A stretch of 64,000 nucleotides of DNA from Margaritispora aquatica. Lineage: Eukaryota; Ascomycota; Leotiomycetes; Helotiales; Discinellaceae. Shown here one piece after another: positions 23,187-35,281 of the stretch. The notes below the pieces were generated by a model that made no database searches, had not been told where the DNA came from, and saw nothing but the letters and a program-made list of their open reading frames with translations. The DNA lies in NCBI GenBank assembly GCA_007644065.1, contig VJWN01000003.1, forward strand, positions 1,612,001 through 1,676,000, given 5' to 3'. Made by a program: the position numbers and the translations under genes. The stretch's first letter is position 1; the number at the start of each line of letters is the position of its first letter.

Positions 23187-26043
23187 ATTCGAGCAGTCCT
23201 ATAATGATTGTAGAGGTGATGATTGTAAGTTTTGAAGGGCTTACCTGGTCATGTTAATACTCTTCACAACCATCCTTAAAGACATGATGTCTGTTTAGGG
23301 CAGCTGTCGCACTTCGATAAGACATTGGGTGAGATCCTAGGTCTAAGAGATGTTCCTCATGAATGTCTTCGAACTGACGATAATTCCAATAGATATTGTA
23401 GTCTAGAACATTCGGTGAGAGTGGGCTGATTTGCGTGGTCTCGAATCTAAATCATGGGTATGAACTAGCAGAATAGAAGGTCTCGGGACTTTTGAAATTC
23501 AACTGTTCTTCACAAAGAAAACAGCCCAGCATTAACGCAGGTAGCAAATGGAAGGATATCAAAGTTCAACGAATTGCTACTATTTTGTGCCGCGACATGT
23601 ATTATTAAAGTGTTGGTTGCTCAAAAATTTAACACTATACAAACAGTGCAAGTATCGCAGGCGTTCGATTGTTTTGGGACGTTTGGATTTTGAAGAGTAA
23701 GGTATGGTAGTTCAAAAGTGCTGATGGCGTGGGGGGGCTTATCCGAAAGAAGAAACGCAGATCCATCAAGTTAGATGTCGCAAGAAGCTTAAACCTAGAC
23801 AGCAGACGTTTTCAAGGCTCAAAACTTGCCCCAAAAGTTTCAAACATAAACGGCTTGACTTGAAATGTCTAGAGTCAGTTGGAGATCATGTGACCTTGTC
23901 ACATGTCTATAGGTATGTAACGCTAAGAGTACCTACCTATCGCTCCTTTTCTCTTTCTTACTGCTGACATTCTCTATGATATGAACTACCTTATTATTCC
24001 TCGAGTGTTGCAGGCGATTTCCTTGGTGCTTATATAAAGTTCTCTACAACTGTAGAAGCTCCCGTCTTCAGACCTCCAAGATCACTCCATTCTTCTCACC
24101 TATCACAATGCCACGTGATTTACCCCCTCATTGCTCAAAACCTAATGGACTTGCGATTACTGATCACAAGTCCACTTGGGGTAAAACGTTTCTCGGTGGC
24201 TGAGCCAAATTCGAGGTCCAACTTCAAAAAAACGATCCAGAATAAGAAACCGAGACATCTCTCTGCGTCAAACCTTCATTTGTGGACATGAATTTGAGCC
24301 CCATACGCCCAGCCATCCAACGCAATGTCACATCATGGCCGCGGAGGAAGGAAACCGATTAGCGCAGAAAATTCGGTCATTCGATACTGAATCACTTCTC
24401 CCAGATAGAGACTTACTTGCAACGGTCAATGCGTATGATCGAGATGTTGGCCAATATTAGAAACATTCACGACTTACAATCGAGATGTTGAGGTCAATAA
24501 AATGCAGAACCACTCAATGCAGTAAGTAGGTAGTCTTGAGCTAAATTGGCTCTGAAGGAAGAACTTTTAAACAGGTGCTAATCGGCATCAAAAGCTGCAA
24601 AGATACCTAGATTCGGAACAAGATAAGACAACAGATTCCTTTAGCCACCAACCTTTTATTCAAATAGGCGAATGGGGAATTGATTGCGACCAAAATATGC
24701 TGTCTTACCCCATAGCGCCTCCAAAGTCGGCCGAATACTGGAGAACCACGCCCTCGTGGTCATGAAAGTGACAAAGGTAAGCGAGATCAAAATGAAATGC
24801 AAAAGTCCAACTCGGTCTTTCTCACCTCTCTCAATTTTGGACTTCCAGACTCACCACCCACCCACTCCACTCCACAGGAAGAAGTCTAACCGCCTCACTT
24901 CAACCACTCCCACAGCAGGAAGTCAGAACTCCTTCCCTGAATATGGCACGATTCCCAAATGACGAGCTCCATCCTTCTTGACAACTCTTGTCTAGGTCTA
25001 GCTACCATAACATCAGAGTCAGTTTTCCCCTCATCCTCGCTCATTTGTTTCCTCCTCGACCGAGAGAAGAATTTTGTTAGCTAGCTTATATAGCAAATGG
25101 TCAAAACCTCCCACCACAGCATCAAAAAAGCCAAACTGAAAAGACAGCAGATATCCTCACCGCAGAGATAAATGGCAACAGCACACACACCTCAATATCT
25201 TTCTCCTCCTCCTCTCTCAGTTCCTCTCCTCAAAACCACCATACCATACTATCCTACACACACACTCAAATAACACACTCATCGCCCTTTGCAAAACCAC
25301 ACAAACCACCTCCCAAACCATGAAACCCGATTACTGCACCATACCTCTGATTTCTCACGCTCGCTCGCTGTGTACAGTAGTCGAAGGGAGAGGTATATTT
25401 ATCTGTACTTACTCACGAAAAGAGAACTGGTGCTAGTTAGGTAACTCACTTACGCATATACTCATATACTCACTTAGCTAGGTACCCACTCATTCACGCT
25501 ACACTAAATCAAGGTCGTCTCTTGATTAACTGGCGGCAATTTTTGGTCAAGATATACAGGGCAATGCATGATATTCGTAGAGAAGAATGAACCAAATTCA
25601 AAGGTGACTTGGTAGCATAGTTGTTGGACTCCAACTCACAAAATCTCACAAACCATAAAAGCCTGTAAAGAAGTACTAGAAGTCATATCATATCCATTAC
25701 GATGTCCGATTGAGACACATCAATCAACTTTTCTCTCAGCACATCTCATCTCATCTCCCATCTATGAATCCCTATGAATCCCCGTGGATCCCAAATGCTC
25801 ATCAAGCACACATAACAACTTCTAGCAGAAATATCGCCAGAAGATTCATACAGACATGAACCACGTTACCATGACATAGCCTACCATACCCGATCCAGTT
25901 CAGTAAAAGCCTAGATTTCCCACCCCATGCGCCTTCAACGCCATTTACACCACACCAATGCGACACAAAATCCAACAATCCATCAGCAAGACATCAAGAA
26001 GCCTTCCTCTCTCATCCTCCCCTTCTCATATCATTGGTCAACT
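23187..26043. other. Intergenic region upstream of the oxidase and downstream of the chitin synthase
   Basis: About 2.86 kb. It contains the oxidase promoter, a plus-strand TATA element (24031-24038) with a downstream short ORF, and a long C/A/T-rich tract around 25100-25350 and 25900-26040. Another short plus-strand frame opens at 24333 (41 codons) and is not recognisable. No gene of normal size is supported. Confidence 0.5.
24031..24038 (+). promoter_or_regulatory. TATA box preceding an orphan short ORF
   Basis: A TATATAAA element is followed 70 bases later by CACAATG (ATG at 24108). That is the spacing and context of a normal fungal gene start, yet the frame closes at 24203 after 31 codons with no good donor site. 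It could be a remnant promoter, a short peptide gene, or chance. Confidence 0.35.
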
Positions 26044-29000
26044 CTATCCCCTAACACTACTTCCCACCCTACTCACACCATCCTTCCACTTCTCGCTCAC
26101 TTTTTCGCCAAACCCACCCGCCCACTTCGGCATCTTAATGTTCATCTTAATCCTACCCTCAACAATGGCCTCAATACCATTAATGATACCAAACAGCGAG
26201 CTACCAATCGCGCGGAACAGCGCCAACGCTGCGACTGCCCACAGAATGAAGCTGAGGTAGAAATTGGAACCCACGCCCGTGGTGCCATACGCTTCCGAGA
26301 CAGCCATGGCGAGCACGGCGTTCGCGATCATCCATGACACCACCATGTACGTGCGCACGGACTTGTAGTAGTCTTCTTGTTGCTGAGATTCCGAGGTAAC
26401 GGGGGCGGGGACCTCGAGACGATCGCGCAAGTTGCGAAGAGCTTCATCATAGCCACTATCAATATCGAGCTGCTCGCTTGGCATCTCCAATTCGACAGTT
26501 CCTCCTTTGCCGTGTGTTGATGCACTACCGAGATCCGTATGAATCACATTGTCACCCTTGGTTCCCCAAGAGATATCGTGGGTATTGCAGAATGCATATA
26601 CCTGAAGTGTGCAGATATAAGATGGCAGAAGGAGGAAGTACGAGGCCGCACTGGTGAACATATGCCAAGGATCGAGGTAGAGGAAGGACATGAGGAAGTA
26701 CAGGCCAATGGTCGAGCAGATAGAAACAATCAGGTTGGTAAAGACATTGTTGCCGAGATTTGCTTTAGCGCCGGATTTGAACTGGTGAATGACAATGTAC
26801 ACCGCTGCGAGGGTGTTGTATGCCATGATGATCGCGTAGATAACCATGCTAGAGAAATATAGCTTTCTGGCTCCTTGTGGTCTGTTACCCATGGACAGAA
26901 TGAATTGGGTGCAGATGAGCAGGACGAAAATGTAGCGCAAGATGGTGAAGATGTAGAAGCCGAGATGGTGACCAAAAGGATCAAGATTCTCATCAGATAG
27001 GGAGCCAGCGACGAAATAGAAGGTGAGGTAGAAGTTTGCGAGTGAGAAATAGGTAAAGAGGAGTTGGATGAACTGGTAGACGAATTCGATGTGGAGCAAG
27101 ACCTTGCGAGCAATGCTGTGGTCTGTATGCCATATTTGACGGAAGTGCACCAGGGAGTAAACAGCAGCGAAGAAGGCACCGTTAAGCCAACGACGACGCT
27201 GTGAGACGAACTCAGGTACGGCATCTGTTTTCTGTCAGAATACGCTTTTCAACGGAATGAATGGACTTACCAGGCACGTCAGTCTCTCCATAACAACTCT
27301 TCACATACTTCAACACCCATTTTTCGTCTCGCTTAGCGACTAACTCCCAACATAGAATACGATCTTCAGCCAGGTACATATTTGCCGTAAACACATCCGC
27401 GTTCTGACCATGCAGAGTTTCACCCTTGAAATACTGACTTAATGGACCATGACCCGTATGATCATTCTGCAATGCATGGTAACGATACGCACTCAATGCA
27501 CCAGGAAGCACAGTAATATAACCAAACACGGATTCCAGCGGCTTATCAAGGATATTGGACATCTTGTACTCGAAGTTTTGGGACGCAACAAGCGGGTTTA
27601 GAAGCCCAAGGCCCCATTTCCCCTTCATGGCTTTGATCTCTCCACAAGCACCTGCAACGTTGGAGTCGGTATCAAATGCCTTCCATAAATGGTAGAGTGA
27701 GTTTCCACCAGGTTTCGTGCCAACATCGAGCAGAATGCAGATGTTCGGTGTCAAAGCTCTTCCAAAAGCATTGAAGAACCAACGATGGGAGTTAAGCTTC
27801 TTGGCGTTCTTCTCCTTCATACAGAAGATCATCTGTACAGGCACAATACCCTTCTCTGCACCCTTGAACTTCAAGTCGGAATCCAAAGACACCTGAGTCG
27901 TGTACTCATAGACATGTGCTTGAACCTCTTTTGAATTGACCAAGTTCTTGGCGATACCGTCTTGATAAACACCCATTGCAGCAAGTGCATCCAATGTTCG
28001 AGGGTGTACTTTCGTCCGTCCATCGGCAACGATGCACACTACAATCTTCTGCCACCCGTTCTCTCCCCACGTGCGAGATTTGGAACGCGAGCAGAAATGT
28101 GACACATTTTTCATGACAGCGTGCATAGTCCTGGTGAAGTCGATTTCATTCTCGTTGAACATGGTAACACAGATGAAAAGCTCGGTTTCTCGCTCTGTGT
28201 TACCAATGTTCTGTCGTAGCTTGTAGCCTTTGGATACGAAATCATCTGGATCGCAGGTGACAGCCGTGTATCGCATATGGGTGAATTCGATTTCGTCTCG
28301 CCTAGGCAAGAAACTGTATAGAATAGTTGGGATTTTACACTCGAGAATCAGCTCGCCATTGATCAGCTTGACCTCCTTCTTCGCCATCTGAGCTTGTCGT
28401 GCACCTCTCCGCTCTTGCTTTCCATCTGGCGCAGGACCATAGTGGTTGTAATCCTCTTCTTCGTCTTCATTAAGCGTTCCCTGGTCTTCAGAATTATACG
28501 AACTCCTCGACCTCATATTATGTCGTGCACCAGATTTCAAGGGACTATCTGGTCCAAAAACATCGTCATCGCCGTCTCCAATATCAGTCTCGAGCGGGAT
28601 GTCAATAGTCGCATCATCCACCAAAGTTGAACCTCGTGCCGACATACCACCAGTACCAGCGAATAACGGCGCAGGTGGTAATGGTCTTCTCGGACTTCCT
28701 CCGTATCTCGAGCTCGGACTACCAGGTCTAGGTGAACCGTTCAAATCTGCAGGTTCGAATTGAGGCGCTGGAACTCTCCCATATTCACTGCTGCTCCTTG
28801 AAGGACTCCATGATCTTGTAGGCGAGATGCGTCCACTACTGCTGGCGGCCGAATTGTATGAAACGTAACTCGATTCTGGTGGTGGGAGATTGGGCGCGGT
28901 ATCGATTATGGAAGGTGCGCGGGAATGTATGGATGAGACTGATGGTTGGTATGAACGGCGGGGTGTGGTATATGTACTATTGGACCTGAGGTGTAAGCTT

Positions 29001-29767
29001 TCTTGATTCCTGAAGCTCATCTGTGTTAGTAGCAAAGAAGACTGAGTTGGATGCCGCTGCGAGCGTCTGCGCGAAGGGCCATTCGGCAACACCGGAAGCA
29101 GAGGCGTGATATCATCGTCGACGATAGGTGTGATACCAAGCCTCTGCCCTGATGGTACACGCACTTTGCGGCTTGAGATGGCTGCTTCTTCTGCTTCTAG
29201 AGAAGCTAAGTGATTTGGCGTTGAGACTGGACCTCTCCTCAATATCAACGCAGTAGGTTTTTTCTGCAGCCTTCGCGTTGTTCGCGCGGTAGAGAAAGGA
29301 GATAGTCGTGGACCCTGAGCACGCTCTGGTGTTGATACGTCCATGTTGGTAGGAGTATCCGTCAGCAGCTCTGGCGGTCCAAACTGGAAGTTCTCTTCGC
29401 GACCTTTCCACTTGAGCTTCACTTTGAGCGGAAGTGTGACGGGAATATCATTTGCTATTGCATTTGTAGCTGGAGAAGAATCGGGATTGTAAGGAATATA
29501 AGCAGAAGGGGTTGCAGCAGTACTGGAAGACAACAAAATCGGATTAGCAGAAACATACGGTCTCTCGAATTCTCTCTCCTCCCTTGCATTCCCTCGTGAA
29601 TATCTATCTGGCTCGCCCATATCGCTGCCAAGAACACTTCCATCATTATCATCTACGGATGTCAACAGACGGATGTTTGCGCCTGAAGGTGTATGTAAAT
29701 GCGCATTTGTCTCTCCGTATGGTTCAGCGGACTCCGAGTACATCGGAGGAAGGTTTGAGGAGTCCAT
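26044..29767 (-). CDS. Chitin synthase, class III type, with long N-terminal region
   Basis: Polymerises UDP-GlcNAc into chitin at the plasma membrane. Two exons (29767-27271, 27224-26044) give 1225 aa. The first ~460 residues are Ser/Pro/Arg-rich and probably disordered. The conserved part starts near [14 protein letters not shown]. The catalytic core includes [53 protein letters not shown], the acidic EDR (about 801-803) and QRRRW (about 841-845), followed by about six to seven membrane helices. The [15 protein letters not shown] and [18 protein letters not shown] stretches match class III (A. nidulans chsB / N. crassa chs-1) as I recall them, rather than class I/II. Class III enzymes are usually near 900 aa, so the N-terminus is about 300 residues longer than typical. 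Class assignment is from memory and should be confirmed by phylogeny. Confidence 0.95.
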
Positions 29768-31355
29768 TGTGTCTTGTGGACTTTGTTGTTGCGATTGGTA
29801 GGAGGAATGGAGGATATGCGGGTTGTTGATTTTCGAACGCGCTCTTGCGATTGTGTCGCAATGCGTGTAAGGATGTATTCCAGGATCCTCGATACGACTT
29901 TTGCTTTAGTATAGTAGCTGTGAAGATTGCACAATAGGTTGGAATTCCAAGTGTACTTGATGTAGGTTCTAGCAATAGGTTTCGGTGCAGTGGGATTCGT
30001 CAATGTTTTCACCAAAGCATTATTCATCAGCCCACTGGTTGTCCATGGCAACCGGGAGTCTGTGCCCTGAAGCAGAATGGAAGTTCGGCCAAGACAAAAC
30101 GCAAAATCTCATGAGTCGAAGATTAAAAGGCACGTGAAGTAGGTTACTCCAATTCTTGCCTTATAACATTTCATTATCTATAATGGAGAAGACTATTATA
30201 ATAATAAGAGGTTTTAATTCTCAAATGAACCATCAGATTCAAAAGCGCGACGGAGAATGGAATGGTTGTAGTCGAGGTCACATGACCGATACCCTCGAAC
30301 CCATGTTCACGAATCAAGTAGATCGGTAGCTTTCATAGACAGTCAACCTAACAACTATACTCACGCGGATGCAAACACACACAACCTATCCCCGAAACGT
30401 AAAAGCCCAATAAACAAGCCTCATCCCAACCCTCTAAACTTGAAACAAAAATCCTCCAACCTTCAACCTTCATCCTTACCCAAACAGACATATCATCTCA
30501 TCGTCAGCCAAGGCATGTCACTGTCTCAGATAGATGCCAAATCTGCATCCTGCATTTCAAGGATATCCATCCTTTTACCCCTCCAAATGATCAACAGGCA
30601 AAAGACAGAAGAACAGATGAACCGAATACTCATCCCATCTCAAGGTCAGATTTGATGCCAAGGGATTTGGTTGTAACCTTCTAGTTGTACACGACATAAA
30701 ACGAGGGATGACAGGGCAACAGAAATAAACGAAGCAATGTACCAATTACACATTTCACTATTCGTATTTGCAGAAGCTGTTCGGGTAGAAGTCCATCTCC
30801 ATTGGATCTCATAAATGTACACAACTATCTCATCATCCCCATTGCCCCATCCTCATTGTCTTCACGTCATCCCTCAATGACACGATAATCTACCATCCAC
30901 CTCCTCCCAATACATCCCACGATCTCCTCTCACCCACCATCATTCACGGCCATAAGACACACTCTGCCTCCCCTCAAATCGCATTCCACACACAAAAGAT
31001 AATAAAATAAAGACGAGAAGAAGAAAATAAAAGGCCTCTGATCAGATCGCCACCACCCGAGAAATTCGGGGCGGGTCAGATAAACAAATCTTTAAAATGA
31101 TACAGTAGGAGGGTATGATAGGATGTTTTGTTCCCAAAAACGCCCAAAGATGAATTTGATGACAAGAAAATATTGCGGTAGGTTGGTTGATAGGGTGATT
31201 TTTCGCGTTGGGCGACAAGCTCTGCCTGATTTTGATTGGTATATCGAATTTGGTATTGTACAACAAGGTCGAGTGTGAATGGCACATGAAGATGACAGAC
31301 GGCTGAGAACTGCAAGATGACGAGGATAAAGGGGGACAGTAGATTAATTGTCGAC
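29768..31355. other. Intergenic region between chitin synthase and msb2
   Basis: About 1.6 kb serving as chitin synthase promoter and msb2 3' flank. C/A/T-rich without conserved frames. No gene is supported. Confidence 0.5.
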
Positions 31356-34211
31356 TCAGTTCCAGCCCAAAGAGTTCTCCGCCATCATTGGCGCTGAGAT
31401 CTGTGCTGTCCGTGCTGAGTTGCCGGTTCGACCACTGCCTCTACTGTCTCGCTCATGGCCTGGTGATGTTCGGCCACCAGTCATGTATGCACCTCCCATC
31501 AGAGCAGGGCTACCTGATTGTCTCATCTCGTTGTGGGTGAGGGAGCTGGAGCGACGGTGGTTCTGCTTGCGCTTCTTGTACCTGCGAGCAATCAAGAACA
31601 TGGCGACACCATAAACTGCTGATCCACCAATGGCGGCCATTGCAATGCCGGCCGTGGTGCCTGAGACCTTGCCACGTGTGGTTGCCTCCTCGCTGCCAGT
31701 GCCACCGAACACACCGGACTGGCCAGATGCTGCACTTGAGGAAGCTGCGGCTGTGCTACCAGTTTGAGTTGCGCCATTGTCCATGGTTGATCCGGGTGTG
31801 AGAGGGATGGCTGGGTTAATGTAGTTCATGAGTGTAAAGACACTTGAATCTTGGTTGTTGTAGATATCCGACGTTGGGATGTGCAAATCGAGCGTGAGGG
31901 TGCTGACCATGTTGCTTGGAATCCATGCCAGGGCCAAGGTGGTGATGTAGTTCAACTGTGCAGTGGTGTCCAAAGGCAGAAGACTCTTCATGACTACCTG
32001 ATCTGGACGGATTCCGAGTCCTTCAGCGATACCAAATGGAAGGTATTTGAAGATTTGAGCTGAAGAAAGGGGTGTTGCAACAACAAATGGATAGTTCAAT
32101 GCATAAAGAAAACCAATTTGAATCTCAGTTGATCCCTCAGGTGCTGAATCTGAACCGTTCGGGTTAGAGATGATCTTTGGCAAAGTGGTTGGTACACCCG
32201 TTGGCTGAGAGGTTGGAGTGACGCCAGAAGGAAGAGCAGTTGACGACTGGAAGATGATAGTTGTTGGAAGCCACATCTGAGTCGCAGTATCAGTGCCTGT
32301 GGGCACGATAACTGAAGGAGTTGATTCTGTGGAGGTTGGTATAGATTCAGCAGAAGATGTAACAACATCTGTAGTCTGGGCAATGGTAGTAGTTGGAGGA
32401 GTTGCAGTAGAGACATTGCTGTCAATAGCGGTTGCTGCACTACTTGTAAGAGTTGCTGTTCCCCCAGATGATATTGGCTCGGTTGTGATAGCTGTAGAGT
32501 TCTCAGTTGATGAAGGGATGGTGCTCAAAGTAGAGCTGATGATGCTTTCTGTTGCGTTGACACCGCCAGTTGGAACAACCGTAGCCGTTCCGATATCTGA
32601 AGTGATGGTGGCTGATCCAGGCTCCGAGGTAACGCTTGCTGTTCCGGTAAAACTAGCTGTGTCTGTCTGAACAGCACTAGTAGGTCCAGCTGACACTGTA
32701 TCTGAGGGAACAACGCTGGTTGTTCCAGCGGAGACAGTTTCTGTTGGTGTACTGATTGGGACTTCCCCAGAAGAGGTTGCAGTCTCGGATGGAACTTCGC
32801 TAGTGGCGGTTGGTGGAATCGCACTGGTGAAAGTAGGAATAGCGCTTGTTGCGCCAGACTCTGTTGGTGCAATCAAGGTCGCAACATCGCTGGTTGCCGT
32901 TCCGACGATGCTCGTCACGCTTCCAATGTCAGTGCTAAAGGTTGGAAGAAGAGATGCATCTGTCTTAAGGCTGGGTGGTGCTTCTGTGCTTGTTCCGAGA
33001 ATGCTAGAAATAATGCTAGCCAAGTCAGTAGTTGGCGCCACCGTAGGGGTCGCTGTGGGCTCTGATGAAGCAGGAGTGAAAACGATGTCCGAGGATGCTG
33101 CAGTTGATGGTGGTGTTGACGAAGGTAGAACATCAGACAGGATGCTGGAAATCACACTGGGTAGAACGGCGACGCTTGATGACTCAACCGGAGCTGCACT
33201 GCTAGTTGGGATTTCTGTTCCAGTGCTCAATACTGGCTGAGTAATGGTAGGTTGAATGAGACTGGAAACATCTGACAGGATGGAGCTGACTGCGGTTTCG
33301 AGAGCAGGGGTGCTGCTCGCGGCACTTGTGACGGGCTCGATCGAGATTGATATTTCAGATGTGAGACTTGGAACGGAAATTGACGCTGCAGTAGTAACAG
33401 GTAAAGCAGAGCTGGAAGCCACCGTGGTAGCAGGTGCTGAGCTTCCCGAAGCACTTCCAGTGAAAGAAATGCCCGATGAAACAGTTGATGCAGTCGTTGG
33501 CTCCTCAGATGTCGCGCTTGAGGATGTGACAACTCCACCAGGTCCAAAAGTGATAGCACTCCCTGAAGAAGAGGCAGACTTCTCACTGGATTCGCTAGAT
33601 GATGCTGGGGTTGGCGACACGATTATCGAAGGAATTACTCCTGTCGATGCCACCGAAGACCCGGGCGTGGTTGCAACCAAGGAATCCGGAACGCTAGAGG
33701 CTAGGGACGAGGAGTCCGAGGAAGACGAGTCTGAAGCCGTCGGGAGAATGACACTAGGAGGTATAACTCCAGTGGATGCGACTGATGTGTCCAAGGTTGG
33801 CGTTGGCTCATAGCTCACCACGGTCGTCTTTTGAACAATAATTGTGGTGACAGTATCGTCCGAGCTTGAACTCGCCGTTGGCTGAATAACATTGGAAAGA
33901 CTCTCTGCCAAATTCGTCGTGCCTGGTGAAGTGCTGGTTCCTGACGTATCTGTAGAATCCCTCCCAGTAATCGATTCCAAAAAGTCCGACAATGATCGCC
34001 TCGTAGACCTAGATGTTACAACTTCTTGCGATGTGGTCGTCGTGGTCTTTTCTTGTGGTGTCTCCTGAGGGGCAGAGGTTGTCATGGTAGAATTCGTATA
34101 AATCGGACGTTTGATCTGTCTGGGGAAATAGAACTTTGGTCGATCGGGCTCAGCGGCGACCAGCGTAGAAAGGATAGCCACAGAGGCTACGAAAAGCGAA
34201 GGGGTATGCAT
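31356..34211 (-). CDS. msb2: Signalling mucin Msb2
   Basis: A single exon encodes 951 aa. It begins with a signal peptide (MHTPSLFVASVAILSTLVAA). About 600 residues follow of Ser/Thr/Pro-rich, mucin-like sequence suited to heavy O-mannosylation. Next is the conserved membrane-proximal region (IGFLYALNYPFVVATPLS, IFKYLPFGIAEGLGI, LNYITTLALAWIPSNMV, VFTLMNYINPAIPLTPGS). One membrane helix (about 853-875) is followed by a basic cytoplasmic tail of about 76 residues (RRYKKRKQNHRR). In ascomycetes Msb2 senses surface and stress cues and feeds the Fus3/Kss1-type MAP kinase pathway controlling filamentation and, in pathogens, infection-structure formation. The assignment rests on the conserved juxtamembrane block; the mucin part is low complexity and unalignable. 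The next gene downstream is the chitin synthase, same strand, about 1.6 kb away. Confidence 0.88.
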   Translation of the reverse strand: MHTPSLFVASVAILSTLVAAEPDRPKFYFPRQIKRPIYTNSTMTTSAPQETPQEKTTTTTSQEVVTSRSTRRSLSDFLESITGRDSTDTSGTSTSPGTTNLAESLSNVIQPTASSSSDDTVTTIIVQKTTVVSYEPTPTLDTSVASTGVIPPSVILPTASDSSSSDSSSLASSVPDSLVATTPGSSVASTGVIPSIIVSPTPASSSESSEKSASSSGSAITFGPGGVVTSSSATSEEPTTASTVSSGISFTGSASGSSAPATTVASSSALPVTTAASISVPSLTSEISISIEPVTSAASSTPALETAVSSILSDVSSLIQPTITQPVLSTGTEIPTSSAAPVESSSVAVLPSVISSILSDVLPSSTPPSTAASSDIVFTPASSEPTATPTVAPTTDLASIISSILGTSTEAPPSLKTDASLLPTFSTDIGSVTSIVGTATSDVATLIAPTESGATSAIPTFTSAIPPTATSEVPSETATSSGEVPISTPTETVSAGTTSVVPSDTVSAGPTSAVQTDTASFTGTASVTSEPGSATITSDIGTATVVPTGGVNATESIISSTLSTIPSSTENSTAITTEPISSGGTATLTSSAATAIDSNVSTATPPTTTIAQTTDVVTSSAESIPTSTESTPSVIVPTGTDTATQMWLPTTIIFQSSTALPSGVTPTSQPTGVPTTLPKIISNPNGSDSAPEGSTEIQIGFLYALNYPFVVATPLSSAQIFKYLPFGIAEGLGIRPDQVVMKSLLPLDTTAQLNYITTLALAWIPSNMVSTLTLDLHIPTSDIYNNQDSSVFTLMNYINPAIPLTPGSTMDNGATQTGSTAAASSSAASGQSGVFGGTGSEEATTRGKVSGTTAGIAMAAIGGSAVYGVAMFLIARRYKKRKQNHRRSSSLTHNEMRQSGSPALMGGAYMTGGRTSPGHERDSRGSGRTGNSARTAQISAPMMAENSLGWN

Positions 34212-35261
34212 CCTGGCAATTGTTATATTTTTCGTATGCGGAGAAGGTTGGTTGAAGCGGTGGAAAGTTAGGATGAAGTAAGGTATAAGTTCTACTCGAA
34301 GGAGGAATCAGCGACCCTATTCTATTGATGATTGCCAGGAGATCAGTGGTGAAGACTGACTGTGAGCGCAATTTATAATTAACGAGAGTACTTGACAGAA
34401 ATGTCAAAGAGTGACCTAGAGATTGCAATTGAAGTCAGCATGTGTAGGTGTAGGTAGTTAGTGACCTCTGGTATTGAGTTGTCGTCCGCATAAATGATCC
34501 ACAAACTCCAGCGATCGCGCCAAGTTTTCACGACCAATTCCCCAGCCCATTTTCCATTTCCCGCCCACGATGATTCGAATTTGTTTCCTTGAATTGCGAC
34601 AAATCGAAATATACTCACTTGGTGAGATTAAACAATCAGAGGCAAAGTTCAAATCGCTTGCTCAAAGGAGTGTCGTGACGAATTCGTCCAAGGAGTTGGT
34701 CGGTTTGGACAACTTCAGATCGTTCGCACAGTCATGAACTCGCAACCATTATCCAACAGCCTCCGGAGGCTTCGTTTTTGCTTTTATTTTCTTCGTGATC
34801 GTATAATGGCACTCGTAGAAGACATGCAGACGAACAGCACGACTTTGTGGAAGGCCAAAAGGTCCTGACGGAGGGCTGATTGAGGAGTTGAGGGAGGCGG
34901 TAGAGAGGGAAGAGAGAGGAGGGTCGACGGGGAGGATATTGAAGGTAAAGTGAGATTTCAGGGCCGATAGCGTGGATGGGATTGGATTGGGGATGGGATG
35001 GGATGGTACAGGAGTGGATTGGTGGTGAGTCCTGGGCGGATGGGGCTTTTCAACATGGGTTGGTGCTTGGTGTTGGCTCGAGGGTCGGAGGGTTGGATTG
35101 ACATAGACAGGCGAGAAGAATGGGCGAGTGAGAGGGGACTGAGAGTTGGGTGGGCGGAGAGAAACAATAGAATTAGGCTAAGCGTATAAAACTATCGTAA
35201 CCCTAAAAGCTATGGGCAAGTGAGTAGGAGTAGGCACAGCTATGGAAGCCAACGTCCCAAG

Positions 35262-35281
35262 AGGTAAGGTAAGGTAAGGTA
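35262..35281. repeat. AGGTA pentanucleotide repeat
   Basis: Four tandem AGGTA units in the intergenic region upstream of msb2. Simple sequence; no function is evident. Confidence 0.85.

Noticed and set aside
20454..29767. Secondary-metabolite cluster around the oxidase
   Set aside because: No polyketide, peptide or terpene synthase is present; neighbours are a chitin synthase and a signalling mucin.
32803..33813. Long plus-strand open frames opposite msb2
   Set aside because: They are antisense shadows of the Ser/Thr-rich repeats of msb2; skewed codon composition on one strand opens frames on the other. No independent motif.
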